Notes under the pieces: generated by a model
Told to the model about the DNA's origin: nothing
Databases searched by the model: none
What the model saw: the letters and a program-made list of their open reading frames with translations, nothing else
NCBI GenBank assembly: GCA_017550025.1
Contig: JAFYLU010000074.1
Location: 1 to 54,724, forward strand
DNA from: Bacteroidales bacterium
Lineage (GTDB): Bacteria; Bacteroidota; Bacteroidia; Bacteroidales; UBA932
Direction: 5' to 3'
Length of the DNA: 54,724 bases
Part shown: positions 36,247 through 45,685 of the stretch, piece after piece
How positions within the stretch are numbered: position 1 is the first letter of the stretch
Layout of the letters: each line of letters begins with the position of its first letter
Translations under genes and position numbers: made by a program

Positions 36247-36672
36247 ATGTCATTGGATCGTATCGTAGCAGTACTTTTGTTCCTCTCTCTCGCTGTGTGG
36301 TCTCCTGCCTCCGTGCAGGCTGCAGAGGTCAGGGAGAGTGCTTCAAGGTATTCTGTCAGGATAGAGATGGGCCAGGCATATATCGGCGGACTATGCATCA
36401 TCAAGGGAGAGGAATCCTGTCTGACCGCATCTGTCGTGAACGAATTCGGCGTATCGATGGTTACATTCAGATATGATCTGAATAAAGGTAAGGTAAAGAT
36501 TGTAAATTGTATCAGACAGCTCAGGAAGCCGTTCTTGAGAAAGGTCCTGAAAAATGATTTCAAGATAATACTAGACCAATACACGGCTCTTGATGAGGGC
36601 AATGTACTTCCGATAAGACATGTAAATTCAAAGTATAATATAACCTATAATTTCATACCATTAGAAAAATGA
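36247..36672 (+). CDS. Small exported protein of unknown function
   Basis: I do not recognise this 141-residue protein with certainty. It has a clear Sec signal peptide (about residues 1-24, ending VQAAE) and a small beta-rich mature domain with RIEMGQAYIGGLCIIKGE and VNEFGVSMVTFRYDLNKGK. It has no lipobox Cys. It sits between the LolA-like and ApeI-like genes, which is where some aryl polyene clusters carry a small DUF3261-type or LolB-like protein, so a role as the acceptor or helper of the LolA step is plausible. Start: ATG at 36247 is preferred to a TTG at 36241. Its stop overlaps the next start (ATGA). Confidence 0.65.
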   Translation: MSLDRIVAVLLFLSLAVWSPASVQAAEVRESASRYSVRIEMGQAYIGGLCIIKGEESCLTASVVNEFGVSMVTFRYDLNKGKVKIVNCIRQLRKPFLRKVLKNDFKIILDQYTALDEGNVLPIRHVNSKYNITYNFIPLEK

Positions 36673-37040
36673 AACTCCTTGATAGCTTATATACTGTCAT
36701 TTCCGAATACCCTGCGGATAATGGTCACGAGTTTGACATAAGGTTGAATCCGGATCATTTCATATATCAGGCACACTTTCCGGGTGAACCTATCACTCCG
36801 GGTGTATGCATCATGCAGATAGCAGTGGAGCTCTTCGAAATTGCACTGAAGACTCCATTGGCCTTGAACTGTGTGAAGAATATCAAGTTCCTCAGGATCA
36901 TTTCGCCGGCAGAAGTGACTGAAATCAGATATTCCCTCCAGAAGATGACAAGGGAGGAAGGCCTGCTTAAGGTCCAGGTGACCGTGTCGTCAGGAAGTGA
37001 GACATACGCCAAGCTGTCTCTTGTATGTAATGAAATATAA
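36669..37040 (+). CDS. ApeI/FabZ-like hot-dog dehydratase
   Basis: A 123-residue hot-dog dehydratase that forms trans double bonds from 3-hydroxyacyl-ACP. The FabA/FabZ active-site loop is intact: AHFPGEPITPGVCIMQIAVEL at about residues 36-56, with the catalytic His. Length and pattern fit the ApeI-like family that pairs with ApeP. With the ApeP-like protein at 30674 the operon therefore has both dehydratases of an aryl polyene pathway. The ATG overlaps the previous stop; the glycosyltransferase gene follows after 9 bases. Confidence 0.87.
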   Translation: MKLLDSLYTVISEYPADNGHEFDIRLNPDHFIYQAHFPGEPITPGVCIMQIAVELFEIALKTPLALNCVKNIKFLRIISPAEVTEIRYSLQKMTREEGLLKVQVTVSSGSETYAKLSLVCNEI

Positions 37041-37049
37041 CAGGAATTC

Positions 37050-38552
37050 ATGATGACTGATCAGCAGCAATTGTTAAGAGACAGAGGCATCTGTGTTATA
37101 ATCCCTACATATAATAATGCAGGGACGATTGCTGATGTCGTGCAGAGATCCCTGCTCCAGTGCAGCGATGTGATAGTCGTTTGCGACGGATGTACAGACA
37201 ATACGCTGGAGATCCTGAATGGTCTGAAGGAAAGGCCTTGTATTGTCGAACTTAAGAAGAACAGCGGCAAGGGTGCGGCTCTGAAGGCAGGATTCAGGTA
37301 TGCACTGGAAAAGGGCTTTGCCTATGCCATAACTTTGGATGGCGACGCGCAGCATTATCCGGAAGACATCCCTGTACTTCTTGCTGCAAATCAGAAGCAT
37401 CCCGGTGCACTTATAGTAGGAGAGCGCAAGGGACTCGATGCGGCCGACCGCAGCAGCGGCAGCAAGTTCGCCAATTCGTTCAGCAATTTCTGGTTTGCCC
37501 TGCAGACCGGCAGATATCTTAAGGATACACAGACCGGATACAGATTATACCCGTTAAAAAAGCTTCGCGGGCTTGATCTGCTGACATCAAGATATGAGGC
37601 AGAGCTGGAACTGATGGTCTTCGCCTCGTGGCACGGTGTCGAACTTGTCAATGAGCAGGTCAATGTGTTTTATCCGCCTCGTGAGGAGCGTGTGTCCCAT
37701 TTCCGTCCTGGCAGAGACTTCCTGAGGATATCAGTCCTTAACTCTGTGCTTTGCGTGCTTGCACTTATATATGGACTGCCTCTGGCTATCATCAGGAATA
37801 CACTTGCATTCCTTCGTACCATATATTCGCTTCTGTTCTTTATCATTACATCAATGTTTGTAATGACGCCTATTATCTACATTTATTTGAGCATAGGCAA
37901 GATCACTGAACAGAAGAAATACAATCTTCACCGTATCATACAGTTCATGGCGAAGTTCGTCCTTATACGCCATAAGATACCGGGCATAAGATATACACAG
38001 GCGAACAATGCCGGCGAAGACTTTTCAAGACCGGCTGTGATCATCTGTAACCATCAGTCACATCTGGATCTTGTCCCGCTGCTGGCTGTTTCAGAAAAGA
38101 TCATTGTACTTACCGCCGACTGGGTATGGAACAATCCTGTTTACAAATACGCAATACGTAATGCAGAGTTCCTTCCTGCCTCGTCAGGTGTCGACAATAT
38201 TCTTCCTCAACTGAAGTCATTGGTCGAAAGAGGATACAGTATCGCAGTCTATCCTGAAGGAACAAGATCTCCAGACTGTACCATCGGCCGTTTTCATCAG
38301 GGTGCGTTCTATCTGGCGCAGACCCTCGATATCGATGTGCTGCCTTTAGTCTTGTATGGATCAGGCAGGGCATTGCCTAAAAAAGGCAGATTGCTCCGGA
38401 AGTGGCCTATACATATGGAAATCGATCCGAGACTTTCTCCTGAAGCATTAAGGCAGAAAGGTGAAACACTCCGGGAGCAGGCCTCTTATATGAGGCAATA
38501 TTATAAAGACAGATACGCCCAGTTAGCAAACAGATTTGAACAGAATGTCTAA
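37050..38552 (+). CDS. Fusion of family 2 glycosyltransferase and PlsC-like acyltransferase
   Basis: A 500-residue two-domain enzyme. Residues about 10-240 are a GT-A glycosyltransferase with VIIPTYNNAGTI, the first Asp in VVCDGCTDNT and TLDGDAQHYPED. A hydrophobic stretch (about 225-290) places it in the membrane. Residues about 320-490 are a lysophosphatidic-type acyltransferase with NHQSHLDLVP (His-x4-Asp) and YPEGTRSPD. Such fusions occur in aryl polyene clusters and suggest that the polyene is joined to a sugar-containing lipid. The sugar and acceptor are unknown. Its last 8 bases overlap the start of the first flavoprotein gene. Confidence 0.9.
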   Translation: MMTDQQQLLRDRGICVIIPTYNNAGTIADVVQRSLLQCSDVIVVCDGCTDNTLEILNGLKERPCIVELKKNSGKGAALKAGFRYALEKGFAYAITLDGDAQHYPEDIPVLLAANQKHPGALIVGERKGLDAADRSSGSKFANSFSNFWFALQTGRYLKDTQTGYRLYPLKKLRGLDLLTSRYEAELELMVFASWHGVELVNEQVNVFYPPREERVSHFRPGRDFLRISVLNSVLCVLALIYGLPLAIIRNTLAFLRTIYSLLFFIITSMFVMTPIIYIYLSIGKITEQKKYNLHRIIQFMAKFVLIRHKIPGIRYTQANNAGEDFSRPAVIICNHQSHLDLVPLLAVSEKIIVLTADWVWNNPVYKYAIRNAEFLPASSGVDNILPQLKSLVERGYSIAVYPEGTRSPDCTIGRFHQGAFYLAQTLDIDVLPLVLYGSGRALPKKGRLLRKWPIHMEIDPRLSPEALRQKGETLREQASYMRQYYKDRYAQLANRFEQNV

Positions 38553-40041
38553 AGTTGTCATCATAGGTTCCGGTTTAGGCGGACTTTCATGCGGATACAT
38601 CCTGCAGAAGAATGGTTACGATGTGACCGTTCTGGAACAGGGTGTTCAGGTAGGAGGTTGCCTTCAATGTTTTGTAAGACGGGGGGCAAAATTCGAGACG
38701 GGAATGCATTTCATCGGTTCCGCTGATAAGGGACAGACGATGGACAGGATATTTAATTTCCTTGACATCAAGGATAAGGTAGGACTCAGTCCCCTTGATA
38801 CCAGGGCCTATAATACGATATCGCTTGCCGGAGACGAGTTTGCCATTCCCAACGGAAGGGAAAGTTTCCACGATGCCCTGTCATCGTATTTTCCTCACGA
38901 ATCAGATGCATTGAAGAAGTATCTGGATATCATTGACAGGATATCCTCTGCATCTTCCCTGAATTCTCTGACATCAGCATACAGGGATGTAGCTGCAAAT
39001 ACCGAATATCAGCTCAGGACCATCAATGAAGTTCTTGACGAACTCTTTACCGATGAGCAGCTGAAGAATGTGCTGGTAGGGGACCTTTCACTTTATTGTG
39101 CCGAATATGACAAGACTCCTTTCGCCCAGCATGCATTCATCATGGACTTCTATAACCAGAGTGCGTACAGGATCGCCGGAGGAAGCGATTCCATAGCCTT
39201 GTCTCTTGTAAGAAATATAGAGGAGCTGGGAGGCTCGGTACTTTCAAGGAAGAAGGTTGTCAGGATAAAATGTGATGATACAAAGGCTGTTGGCGTCGAG
39301 ACGGAAGACGAGCAGTTTTATCCGGCCGATTATGTCATCAGTGCCATACATCCTAACCGTATGCTCGAGATGCTCGATACGAAGATGATCCGTCCCGCAT
39401 TCAGAACCCGTATCAACAGCATTCCCCAGACCCCCGGAATATTTGCTGTCTATGTGAAGTTCAAGGAGAATGCAATGCCATACATGAATACCAACTATTA
39501 CGGGTATTCAGGAAAATCTCCTTGGGGCTGTGAACATTATACCTCCCTTGACTGGCCTAAAGGCTATCTCTATATGCATATGTGTCATGAGGATAAGGCC
39601 GTCTGGGCGAAGAGCGGAGTTGTCTTTTCGTATATGAATATGGAAGATGTGATAAAATGGAAAGGCACACGGATCGGGCGAAGAGGTGAAGATTATGAGG
39701 CATTCAAAAAGCTGCATGCGGAGCTCCTGATACATGAGGTGGAGAAGCAGCATCCGGGATTCGCCTCGAGCATTGAATGTTACTATACATCGACTCCTCT
39801 TACATATTACGACTATACCGGCACCGAAGGCGGATCTATGTACGGAGTTGCAAAGGATGTCAATCTCGGACCAGCAGGAAGGGTTCCGTACAGGATAAAG
39901 GTTCCTAACATCTTATTGGCCGGACAGAATGTCAATTCTCATGGAATGCTGGGTGTTATGGTCGGAACAATCGTGACATGCAGCGAACTTGTTTCTGCTG
40001 ATAGGATTTATAAACAAATTGATGAATCAAATCATAGATAA
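38545..40041 (+). CDS. CrtI/RetSat-like FAD oxidoreductase 1
   Basis: A 498-residue flavoprotein of the phytoene desaturase/retinol saturase superfamily. FAD-binding motif IGSGLGGLSCGYILQKNGYD is at the N terminus with the ribose-binding Glu in VTVLEQG, then VGGCLQCF, FETGMHFIGSADKGQ near residue 55 (a feature of retinol saturase-like members), and the closing GQNVNSHGMLGVMVG. It could add or remove hydrogen across polyene double bonds; which is inference only. The ATG at 38545 lies inside the previous gene; an earlier TTG is rejected. It abuts the second homologue, and the two look like an old tandem duplication. Confidence 0.87.
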   Translation: MSKVVIIGSGLGGLSCGYILQKNGYDVTVLEQGVQVGGCLQCFVRRGAKFETGMHFIGSADKGQTMDRIFNFLDIKDKVGLSPLDTRAYNTISLAGDEFAIPNGRESFHDALSSYFPHESDALKKYLDIIDRISSASSLNSLTSAYRDVAANTEYQLRTINEVLDELFTDEQLKNVLVGDLSLYCAEYDKTPFAQHAFIMDFYNQSAYRIAGGSDSIALSLVRNIEELGGSVLSRKKVVRIKCDDTKAVGVETEDEQFYPADYVISAIHPNRMLEMLDTKMIRPAFRTRINSIPQTPGIFAVYVKFKENAMPYMNTNYYGYSGKSPWGCEHYTSLDWPKGYLYMHMCHEDKAVWAKSGVVFSYMNMEDVIKWKGTRIGRRGEDYEAFKKLHAELLIHEVEKQHPGFASSIECYYTSTPLTYYDYTGTEGGSMYGVAKDVNLGPAGRVPYRIKVPNILLAGQNVNSHGMLGVMVGTIVTCSELVSADRIYKQIDESNHR

Positions 40042-41550
40042 ATGGAAAAGAGTGCAGTTGTAATCGGAGGAGGACTTGGTGGACTCTTTACAGGAGCAAT
40101 CCTCTCTAAAGAAAATATAAAGGTTACTGTAATCGAGAAGAATACCACAGTCGGAGGTGGGCTGCAGAGCTTTACCCGCTTCGGTGAGGTCTTTGACACC
40201 GGAATGCATGTGATCGGAGGTATGCAGAAAGGAGGAAATATCCGTCGGATCTGTGATTACCTCGGTATCATGGACAGAGTCCATCTGTCTGATGTGGATC
40301 CTAATGAAATCGATACCCTGTATTTTGCCGAGGATAAGACTACATACAGGATAGCACAGGGCAGGGAAAATTTCGTCAACGCTCTTGCTGGATATTTCCC
40401 GGAATATAAGGAAGAACTGACAAGGTATGTGGAGGTGCTGTATGAACTTGTCAACCAGATCAACCTCTTCTATCTCCGTCCTGAAAACAGAGGCTATCTC
40501 ATTACTTATACCGAGGATTTCATGATATCGGCTAATAATCTGATCGATAAGTATATATCTGACAGAAAGCTTGCAAGTGTCCTCGCATATATGAACCCTC
40601 TGTATGGCGGAAGCAAGGATGTTACCCCTGCATATATCCATGCGCTGATTTCTGTACTTTATATCAACGGACCGAGCAGATTTGCCGGCGGAAGCCATCT
40701 TTTTGCAAACACCTTAAGGGATTTCATCATAGAGAATGGCGGTGAGGTGATCGTCGGTGACGGAGTTGAAAGAGTCTATAGCAAGGAAAAGTATATTACA
40801 GAAGTTCATACACGCAAGGGTAAGGTATATAAGGCGGATTATTATATCTGTGCCATTCATCCATGTACCTTCCTCCAGCTCCTTGACGATCCTACTCTGC
40901 TTCCGAAGTCATATCGTGACCGTCTGAATGAGATACCTAACACTTATTCAGCATTTACAGTGAATCTCAAGATGAAACCGAATACCTTCCGATATATTAA
41001 TCATACCTCATATTATATGTCCAGGTATGAGGATGTATGGGGCTTTGACAGGAAGGATGCGGAATGGCCGCTCGGTTTTCTATATATGACCCCTCCGGAG
41101 CTTGAGCAGGGGGAGTATACCAATAAGATTATCATAACTGCTCCTATGGTATGGGATTCCGTAAGACAGTGGGAAGACACCAGTGTGGGACGCAGAGGAA
41201 GCGAATACGAACAGTGGAAGAATGACTGTGCTGACAAGCTTTTGGACAGGATGGAGGAGATATATCCCGGTTTCAGAAATTGCATAGAAGCCATTAACAC
41301 CGCTTCTCCGCTGACGATTCGTGACTATTACGGTGTCAAGGAGGGAGCAATGTGCGGTTACCGCAAGGATTGCAATAATATGACCTTGTCAAGAGTTCCT
41401 GTGGTTACAAAAGCGAAGAATCTCTTCATGACCGGACAGAATTGCGGCGGACACGGCTTCTGTGGTGTACCATTGACAGCAATTTCAACTTCTGAAGCTA
41501 TCCTGGGCCAGAATTATGTATTGAATAAGATCAACGGAATTACCGAATAA
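40042..41550 (+). CDS. CrtI/RetSat-like FAD oxidoreductase 2
   Basis: A 502-residue homologue of the preceding gene, starting directly after its stop. It has VIGGGLGGLFTGAILSKENI, VIEKNTTVGGGLQSF, FDTGMHVIGGMQKGG near residue 54 and closing GQNCGGHGFCGVPL. The pattern of shared and differing blocks along the full length points to an ancient duplication, probably giving a heterodimer or two successive steps. The substrate should be the polyene chain or its head group made by the cluster. I find no carotenoid synthesis gene nearby, which argues against carotenoid desaturation. Confidence 0.87.
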   Translation: MEKSAVVIGGGLGGLFTGAILSKENIKVTVIEKNTTVGGGLQSFTRFGEVFDTGMHVIGGMQKGGNIRRICDYLGIMDRVHLSDVDPNEIDTLYFAEDKTTYRIAQGRENFVNALAGYFPEYKEELTRYVEVLYELVNQINLFYLRPENRGYLITYTEDFMISANNLIDKYISDRKLASVLAYMNPLYGGSKDVTPAYIHALISVLYINGPSRFAGGSHLFANTLRDFIIENGGEVIVGDGVERVYSKEKYITEVHTRKGKVYKADYYICAIHPCTFLQLLDDPTLLPKSYRDRLNEIPNTYSAFTVNLKMKPNTFRYINHTSYYMSRYEDVWGFDRKDAEWPLGFLYMTPPELEQGEYTNKIIITAPMVWDSVRQWEDTSVGRRGSEYEQWKNDCADKLLDRMEEIYPGFRNCIEAINTASPLTIRDYYGVKEGAMCGYRKDCNNMTLSRVPVVTKAKNLFMTGQNCGGHGFCGVPLTAISTSEAILGQNYVLNKINGITE

Positions 41551-41551
41551 T

Positions 41552-42691
41552 ATGTTTGAAGATATACGTCCATATAAGGATTCTGAAATTTCTGCTGCAA
41601 TGTCACGCATTGCTGTCAATCCCTATTTCCCGAAGCTTGCGGAATTTGTCTTTCCGCATCTGTCTGTCGAGGAAATTCGTAAAAAGCTGACAGCTATAGA
41701 TAATATTCGTGACTTTCAGCACAAAGTGATGCATCAGGCGAATCTCAGGATCATAGAAGAGTCTGTCTCCCAATTCACATACAGTGGTATGGAACGGGTG
41801 GATCCGAGCCGAAACTATCTCTATGTATCAAACCACAGAGATATCATGCTTGATGCTTCACTGTTACAATCAGTTCTCATAAGCCATAATTTCAAGACAA
41901 CAGAAATTACCTTCGGTGCGAATCTGATGAAAGGGCAGCTCGTGATTGATCTCGGCAAATCCAACAAGATGTTCAAGGTCGAGCGTCCCGGAGGCAGCAT
42001 CAGGGAATTCTACAGATCTTCGAAGCATCTTTCGGATTATATCAGAATGACTCTTCTTCAGAAGAAGGAATCCGTTTGGATCGCCCAGAGAAACGGAAGG
42101 ACAAAGGATGGAATAGACCGCACTGACCAAGGTATCATCAATATGTTCAGGATGAGCTTTGATGGTGATAAGGTACAGTCTGTTGCTGACCTGAATATTG
42201 TACCGGTTGCCGTATCATATGAATGGGAACCTTGTGACCTGCTCAAGGTGATGGAGCTTTATATCTCTACCCAGCATAAAGGTACTTATGTAAAGAAGGA
42301 AGGAGAAGATCTGAACAGTATCCTGACAGGTATAATTCAGCCTAAAGGTAAGGTGCATCTGGCTTTGTGCGAGCCTATTACCAAAGACGATCTTCTGCCT
42401 TTTGCGGATCTCCCGTCAAATGAATTCAACAGAAGGGTGGCCTCCCTGATAGACCAGCGTATCTGTACAGAATATGTACTTGCCTCCAATAATTATATCG
42501 CACATGATATCTTAAGCGGAAGTGACAGATATTCATCATATTATACAACAGAGGAAAAGGAACATTTCATCAGGCATTTTTCATCACTGGAATCATATGC
42601 CGAAGATTGCGATGTGGATGAGATGAAAAACATTCTGCTGGGCATCTATGCCAATCCTATTGAGAGTAAGAAATATTTCAGCCAGTTCTGA
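41552..42691 (+). CDS. PlsC-like acyltransferase
   Basis: A 379-residue acyltransferase of the glycerol-3-phosphate/lysophosphatidate type. The catalytic motif is SNHRDIMLDASL near residue 91 (His-x4-Asp), followed by FKVERPGGS and WIAQRNGRTKDG near residue 175, the family's later blocks. It has no signal peptide or strong membrane helix, so it is probably peripheral. It is the third acyltransferase unit in the operon, after the LpxL-like and the fused PlsC-like domains, suggesting that more than one acyl group is attached. Its stop overlaps the start of the exporter gene (TGATG). Confidence 0.85.
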   Translation: MFEDIRPYKDSEISAAMSRIAVNPYFPKLAEFVFPHLSVEEIRKKLTAIDNIRDFQHKVMHQANLRIIEESVSQFTYSGMERVDPSRNYLYVSNHRDIMLDASLLQSVLISHNFKTTEITFGANLMKGQLVIDLGKSNKMFKVERPGGSIREFYRSSKHLSDYIRMTLLQKKESVWIAQRNGRTKDGIDRTDQGIINMFRMSFDGDKVQSVADLNIVPVAVSYEWEPCDLLKVMELYISTQHKGTYVKKEGEDLNSILTGIIQPKGKVHLALCEPITKDDLLPFADLPSNEFNRRVASLIDQRICTEYVLASNNYIAHDILSGSDRYSSYYTTEEKEHFIRHFSSLESYAEDCDVDEMKNILLGIYANPIESKKYFSQF

Positions 42692-45450
42692 TGAATTTTA
42701 TAGTAAACATATATGACCGGATTGCAAGGCGTTCAAGACTCCTGTGGGCAAGTCTTGCGGGCTTTGTCATTCTGTTTGTCTGTCTTATCTTAAATCTGAA
42801 CTACAGTGAGGATATAAATGATTTCCTTCCGCTTGGTACATCCGAGCAGGAGTCCCTTGCCGTGTATCAGAAAATATCCGGTGCAGAGCGTATGTATATG
42901 CTTTTCACTAATCCTGGCGATGAAGACATGACCTTGGATGCCATCGACTGTTTCATCAGCAGCGTCCATGATATGGATTCACTGGGATGGTGCGCGGACC
43001 TTACTGCACAATACGATATGAGTATGATGCAGGAAGTGTCGGATTTTATATACGGCAACATACCTTACTTCCTGACTCATGATGACTATGAGCGCATGGA
43101 CAGCCTGCTTGCCAGACCGGGATATATAGAAGAGCAGCTCGAGAGAAACAAGCAGATGCTTATGTTCCCGTCCGGCGGTATGATGACTGCTTCTGTGACC
43201 AGGGATCCGTTAGGATTGTTCACACCGGTCATGGCTCATCTGCAGGACTCGGATCCAAAGATGAGCTTTGAAATGTACGAAGGGTATATCTTTACTCCTG
43301 ACATGAGCAGGGCAGTGGCTATGATGAGCTCCCCGTTCGGCAACAGCGAGACTGAATACAATTCGCAGATGCTTGATATCCTTCATCTTGCTGCAGAGCA
43401 GATGAGTGAAAAGTATCCCGAGGTCGGAGTAACCATTATCGGAGGCCCTGAAATAGCTGTCGGTAATGCCTCGAGAATCAAGAAGGACAGCATCATAGCG
43501 ATACTTCTGTCTGTCGTCCTTATTACATTGCTTGTGACATATTCCATAGGTTCACTACGGAATATTCTGCTTATTTTCTTGTCCATCGGATGGGGATGGC
43601 TGTTTGCGTTGGCGGGAATGTCGCTGTTCGCAAGCCAGGTTTCAATCATAGTCATAGGTATATCTAGTGTAATACTCGGTATTGCGGTCAATTATCCTTT
43701 GCATATGATTGTGCATCTTTCTCATAACCCGGATGTAAGGACGACATTGAAAGATCTGCTACTTCCCCTCGTCATCGGTAACATAACGACTGTGGGCGCG
43801 TTCATGACTTTGATTCCTCTTCAGTCTGTCGCATTGAGGGATATGGGACTCTTTGCCTCGCTGCTCCTGGTCGGTACCATTTTGTTCGTCATCTTCTACC
43901 TGCCGCATATGCTCAAGGTAAAGGCTGTTGAAAAAAGGAAGAGCAGGCTGCTTGATAAGATCTCGTCAGTTTCTCCCGAGAATAACCGCTGGGTAATAGT
44001 CGCTATGGTACTTGTGACGGTGGTTCTTTCTTTTTTCAGCTTCAGGACAGAATTTGACTCAAACATATCGAATATCAACTATATGACCGATGCCCAGCGT
44101 CGGGACATGCAGTATTTCCAGAATCTCCTTTCCAAGGAGTCGGCAGTCACTACAAGAGATGTCTATGTCCTTTCATCAGCAGAAACCTTTGATGAAGCCT
44201 TATCAATGAACACAGGGGTAGTGAAGACAATTGACAGCCTTGTCAGTACGGGTGTTGTCAAGAGGTATTCAGGAGTGTCGAGATTCCTCGTTTCAAAGGA
44301 TGAGCAGGCAGAGAGGCTTTTGATGTGGAATGATTTTGTGAACAGACATCAGGAGGCCTTGACCAAGCAATTCGCTGAAGCGGCTGGTCGCGCCGGTTTC
44401 TCTGACAGAGCTTTCAGGCAATTCTCAGAATTGATTGCCAGGGATGAAATGCCGGAACCTCAGGATATGGATTTTTTTGAGCCTCTTACAAGTCTCATAT
44501 TCAGTCAGAATATCGCCCGTCTTGAGGACAGAGGCAAGTCGTATGTCATAAATACCCTCAAGGTTGAGGCTGATGATGTTGAAACTGTCAAATCATATTT
44601 CAACGAAAGTTTTGATGTTGTCGGAATGAACAGTGCTCTGTCAGACAACCTTTCCGATAATTTCAACTATATCGGCTGGGCCTGCTCGCTGATAGTCTTT
44701 TTCTTCCTTTGGTTCTCGTTCGGACGAATCGAGCTGGCAATCATTGCATTTGTTCCTATGGCGGTCAGCTGGATCTGGATTCTTGGAATAATGGCTGTCT
44801 TCGGTATAAAGTTCAATATCGTCAATGTAATCCTTGCCACATTCATATTTGGTCAGGGAGATGATTATACGATATTCATGACGGAAGGATGTCAGCATGA
44901 ATATACATTCCGCAAACCTATCCTGACATCTTATAAGAGCAGTATCATTCAGTCTGCATTGATCATGCTGGTTGGAATAGGCACCTTGATAATATCCAGA
45001 CATCCTGCGATGCGTTCGCTGGCGGAAGTCACCATTGTAGGTATGATATCGGTTGTACTGATGTCATATACATTGCCTCCGCTTATGTTCAAATGGCTGA
45101 CCATGAAGAACGGAAGCTACAGAATGCATCCTGTCACCCTTAAGACAATCTTCTGCGGAGTACCGGAAGACCCGGCGGAGCTTGTTGCAGGACGCTATAT
45201 TTATAAGGGTATCTCTGTAAGCAGAGAAGTGAAGCGTAATCTGAAGGCAAATATTCAGCAGATCTCACAAACTGACCTTAATGGACTAAAGGAATATACA
45301 TGCACAGATAAGGGTTATGGTGAAACTTCAATACTTCTTGCACTCCTGAACCCGGATGTGAAGATCAAGGCACATATGACTGACGAGGAAAGGCGGGAAG
45401 TTGCCGTCGTGTCAGCCATGGATTTTGTAAACAATATAGAATTTAAATAA
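42691..45450 (+). CDS. MMPL/RND-family exporter with extra soluble C-terminal tail
   Basis: A 919-residue transporter of the MMPL branch of RND pumps, likely to move the lipid-linked product out of the inner membrane. One helix at about 17-37 precedes a large periplasmic loop, then a helix bundle at about 270-410 with IVIGISSVILGIAVNYPLHM; the pattern repeats after residue 430, with the second bundle at about 655-800 (ILATFIFGQGDDYTIFMTEG). The last 85-90 residues are soluble and odd: the GYGETSILLALLNPDVKIKA and DEERREVAVV stretches look like the nucleotide-binding start of a methyltransferase fold, cut short. The next gene, ACP3, starts 4 bases after. Confidence 0.88.
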   Translation: MNFIVNIYDRIARRSRLLWASLAGFVILFVCLILNLNYSEDINDFLPLGTSEQESLAVYQKISGAERMYMLFTNPGDEDMTLDAIDCFISSVHDMDSLGWCADLTAQYDMSMMQEVSDFIYGNIPYFLTHDDYERMDSLLARPGYIEEQLERNKQMLMFPSGGMMTASVTRDPLGLFTPVMAHLQDSDPKMSFEMYEGYIFTPDMSRAVAMMSSPFGNSETEYNSQMLDILHLAAEQMSEKYPEVGVTIIGGPEIAVGNASRIKKDSIIAILLSVVLITLLVTYSIGSLRNILLIFLSIGWGWLFALAGMSLFASQVSIIVIGISSVILGIAVNYPLHMIVHLSHNPDVRTTLKDLLLPLVIGNITTVGAFMTLIPLQSVALRDMGLFASLLLVGTILFVIFYLPHMLKVKAVEKRKSRLLDKISSVSPENNRWVIVAMVLVTVVLSFFSFRTEFDSNISNINYMTDAQRRDMQYFQNLLSKESAVTTRDVYVLSSAETFDEALSMNTGVVKTIDSLVSTGVVKRYSGVSRFLVSKDEQAERLLMWNDFVNRHQEALTKQFAEAAGRAGFSDRAFRQFSELIARDEMPEPQDMDFFEPLTSLIFSQNIARLEDRGKSYVINTLKVEADDVETVKSYFNESFDVVGMNSALSDNLSDNFNYIGWACSLIVFFFLWFSFGRIELAIIAFVPMAVSWIWILGIMAVFGIKFNIVNVILATFIFGQGDDYTIFMTEGCQHEYTFRKPILTSYKSSIIQSALIMLVGIGTLIISRHPAMRSLAEVTIVGMISVVLMSYTLPPLMFKWLTMKNGSYRMHPVTLKTIFCGVPEDPAELVAGRYIYKGISVSREVKRNLKANIQQISQTDLNGLKEYTCTDKGYGETSILLALLNPDVKIKAHMTDEERREVAVVSAMDFVNNIEFK

Positions 45451-45454
45451 AGCT

Positions 45455-45676
45455 ATGAAGCAGAATATCCTGTCACTTCTTTCGGAAGCATTGCCAGCTG
45501 TGGACTTCCAGTCTGATTTCCTCTTCAGCGAGCTGGATTCATTAGGCATTGTAACGATTCTCGTGATCTTATCCAAGGAGTATAACATTTCTCTTGATGC
45601 TACTGATGTGACACCAAGAAACTTTCGGTCTATTGATACGATTGTTAAAATGGTAGAATCTAAACTTGCTAAATGA
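45455..45676 (+). CDS. Acyl carrier protein 3
   Basis: A short 73-residue carrier protein. The phosphopantetheine Ser29 lies in SELDSLGIVTIL, and the rest follows a carrier-protein helix pattern ending MVESKLAK. It is shorter at the N terminus than the two others and lies 9 bases before an AMP-dependent ligase gene, so I infer that the ligase loads the starter acid on this protein. The ATG at 45455 is 4 bases after the exporter stop. Confidence 0.85.
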   Translation: MKQNILSLLSEALPAVDFQSDFLFSELDSLGIVTILVILSKEYNISLDATDVTPRNFRSIDTIVKMVESKLAK

Positions 45677-45685
45677 TACTGACTT

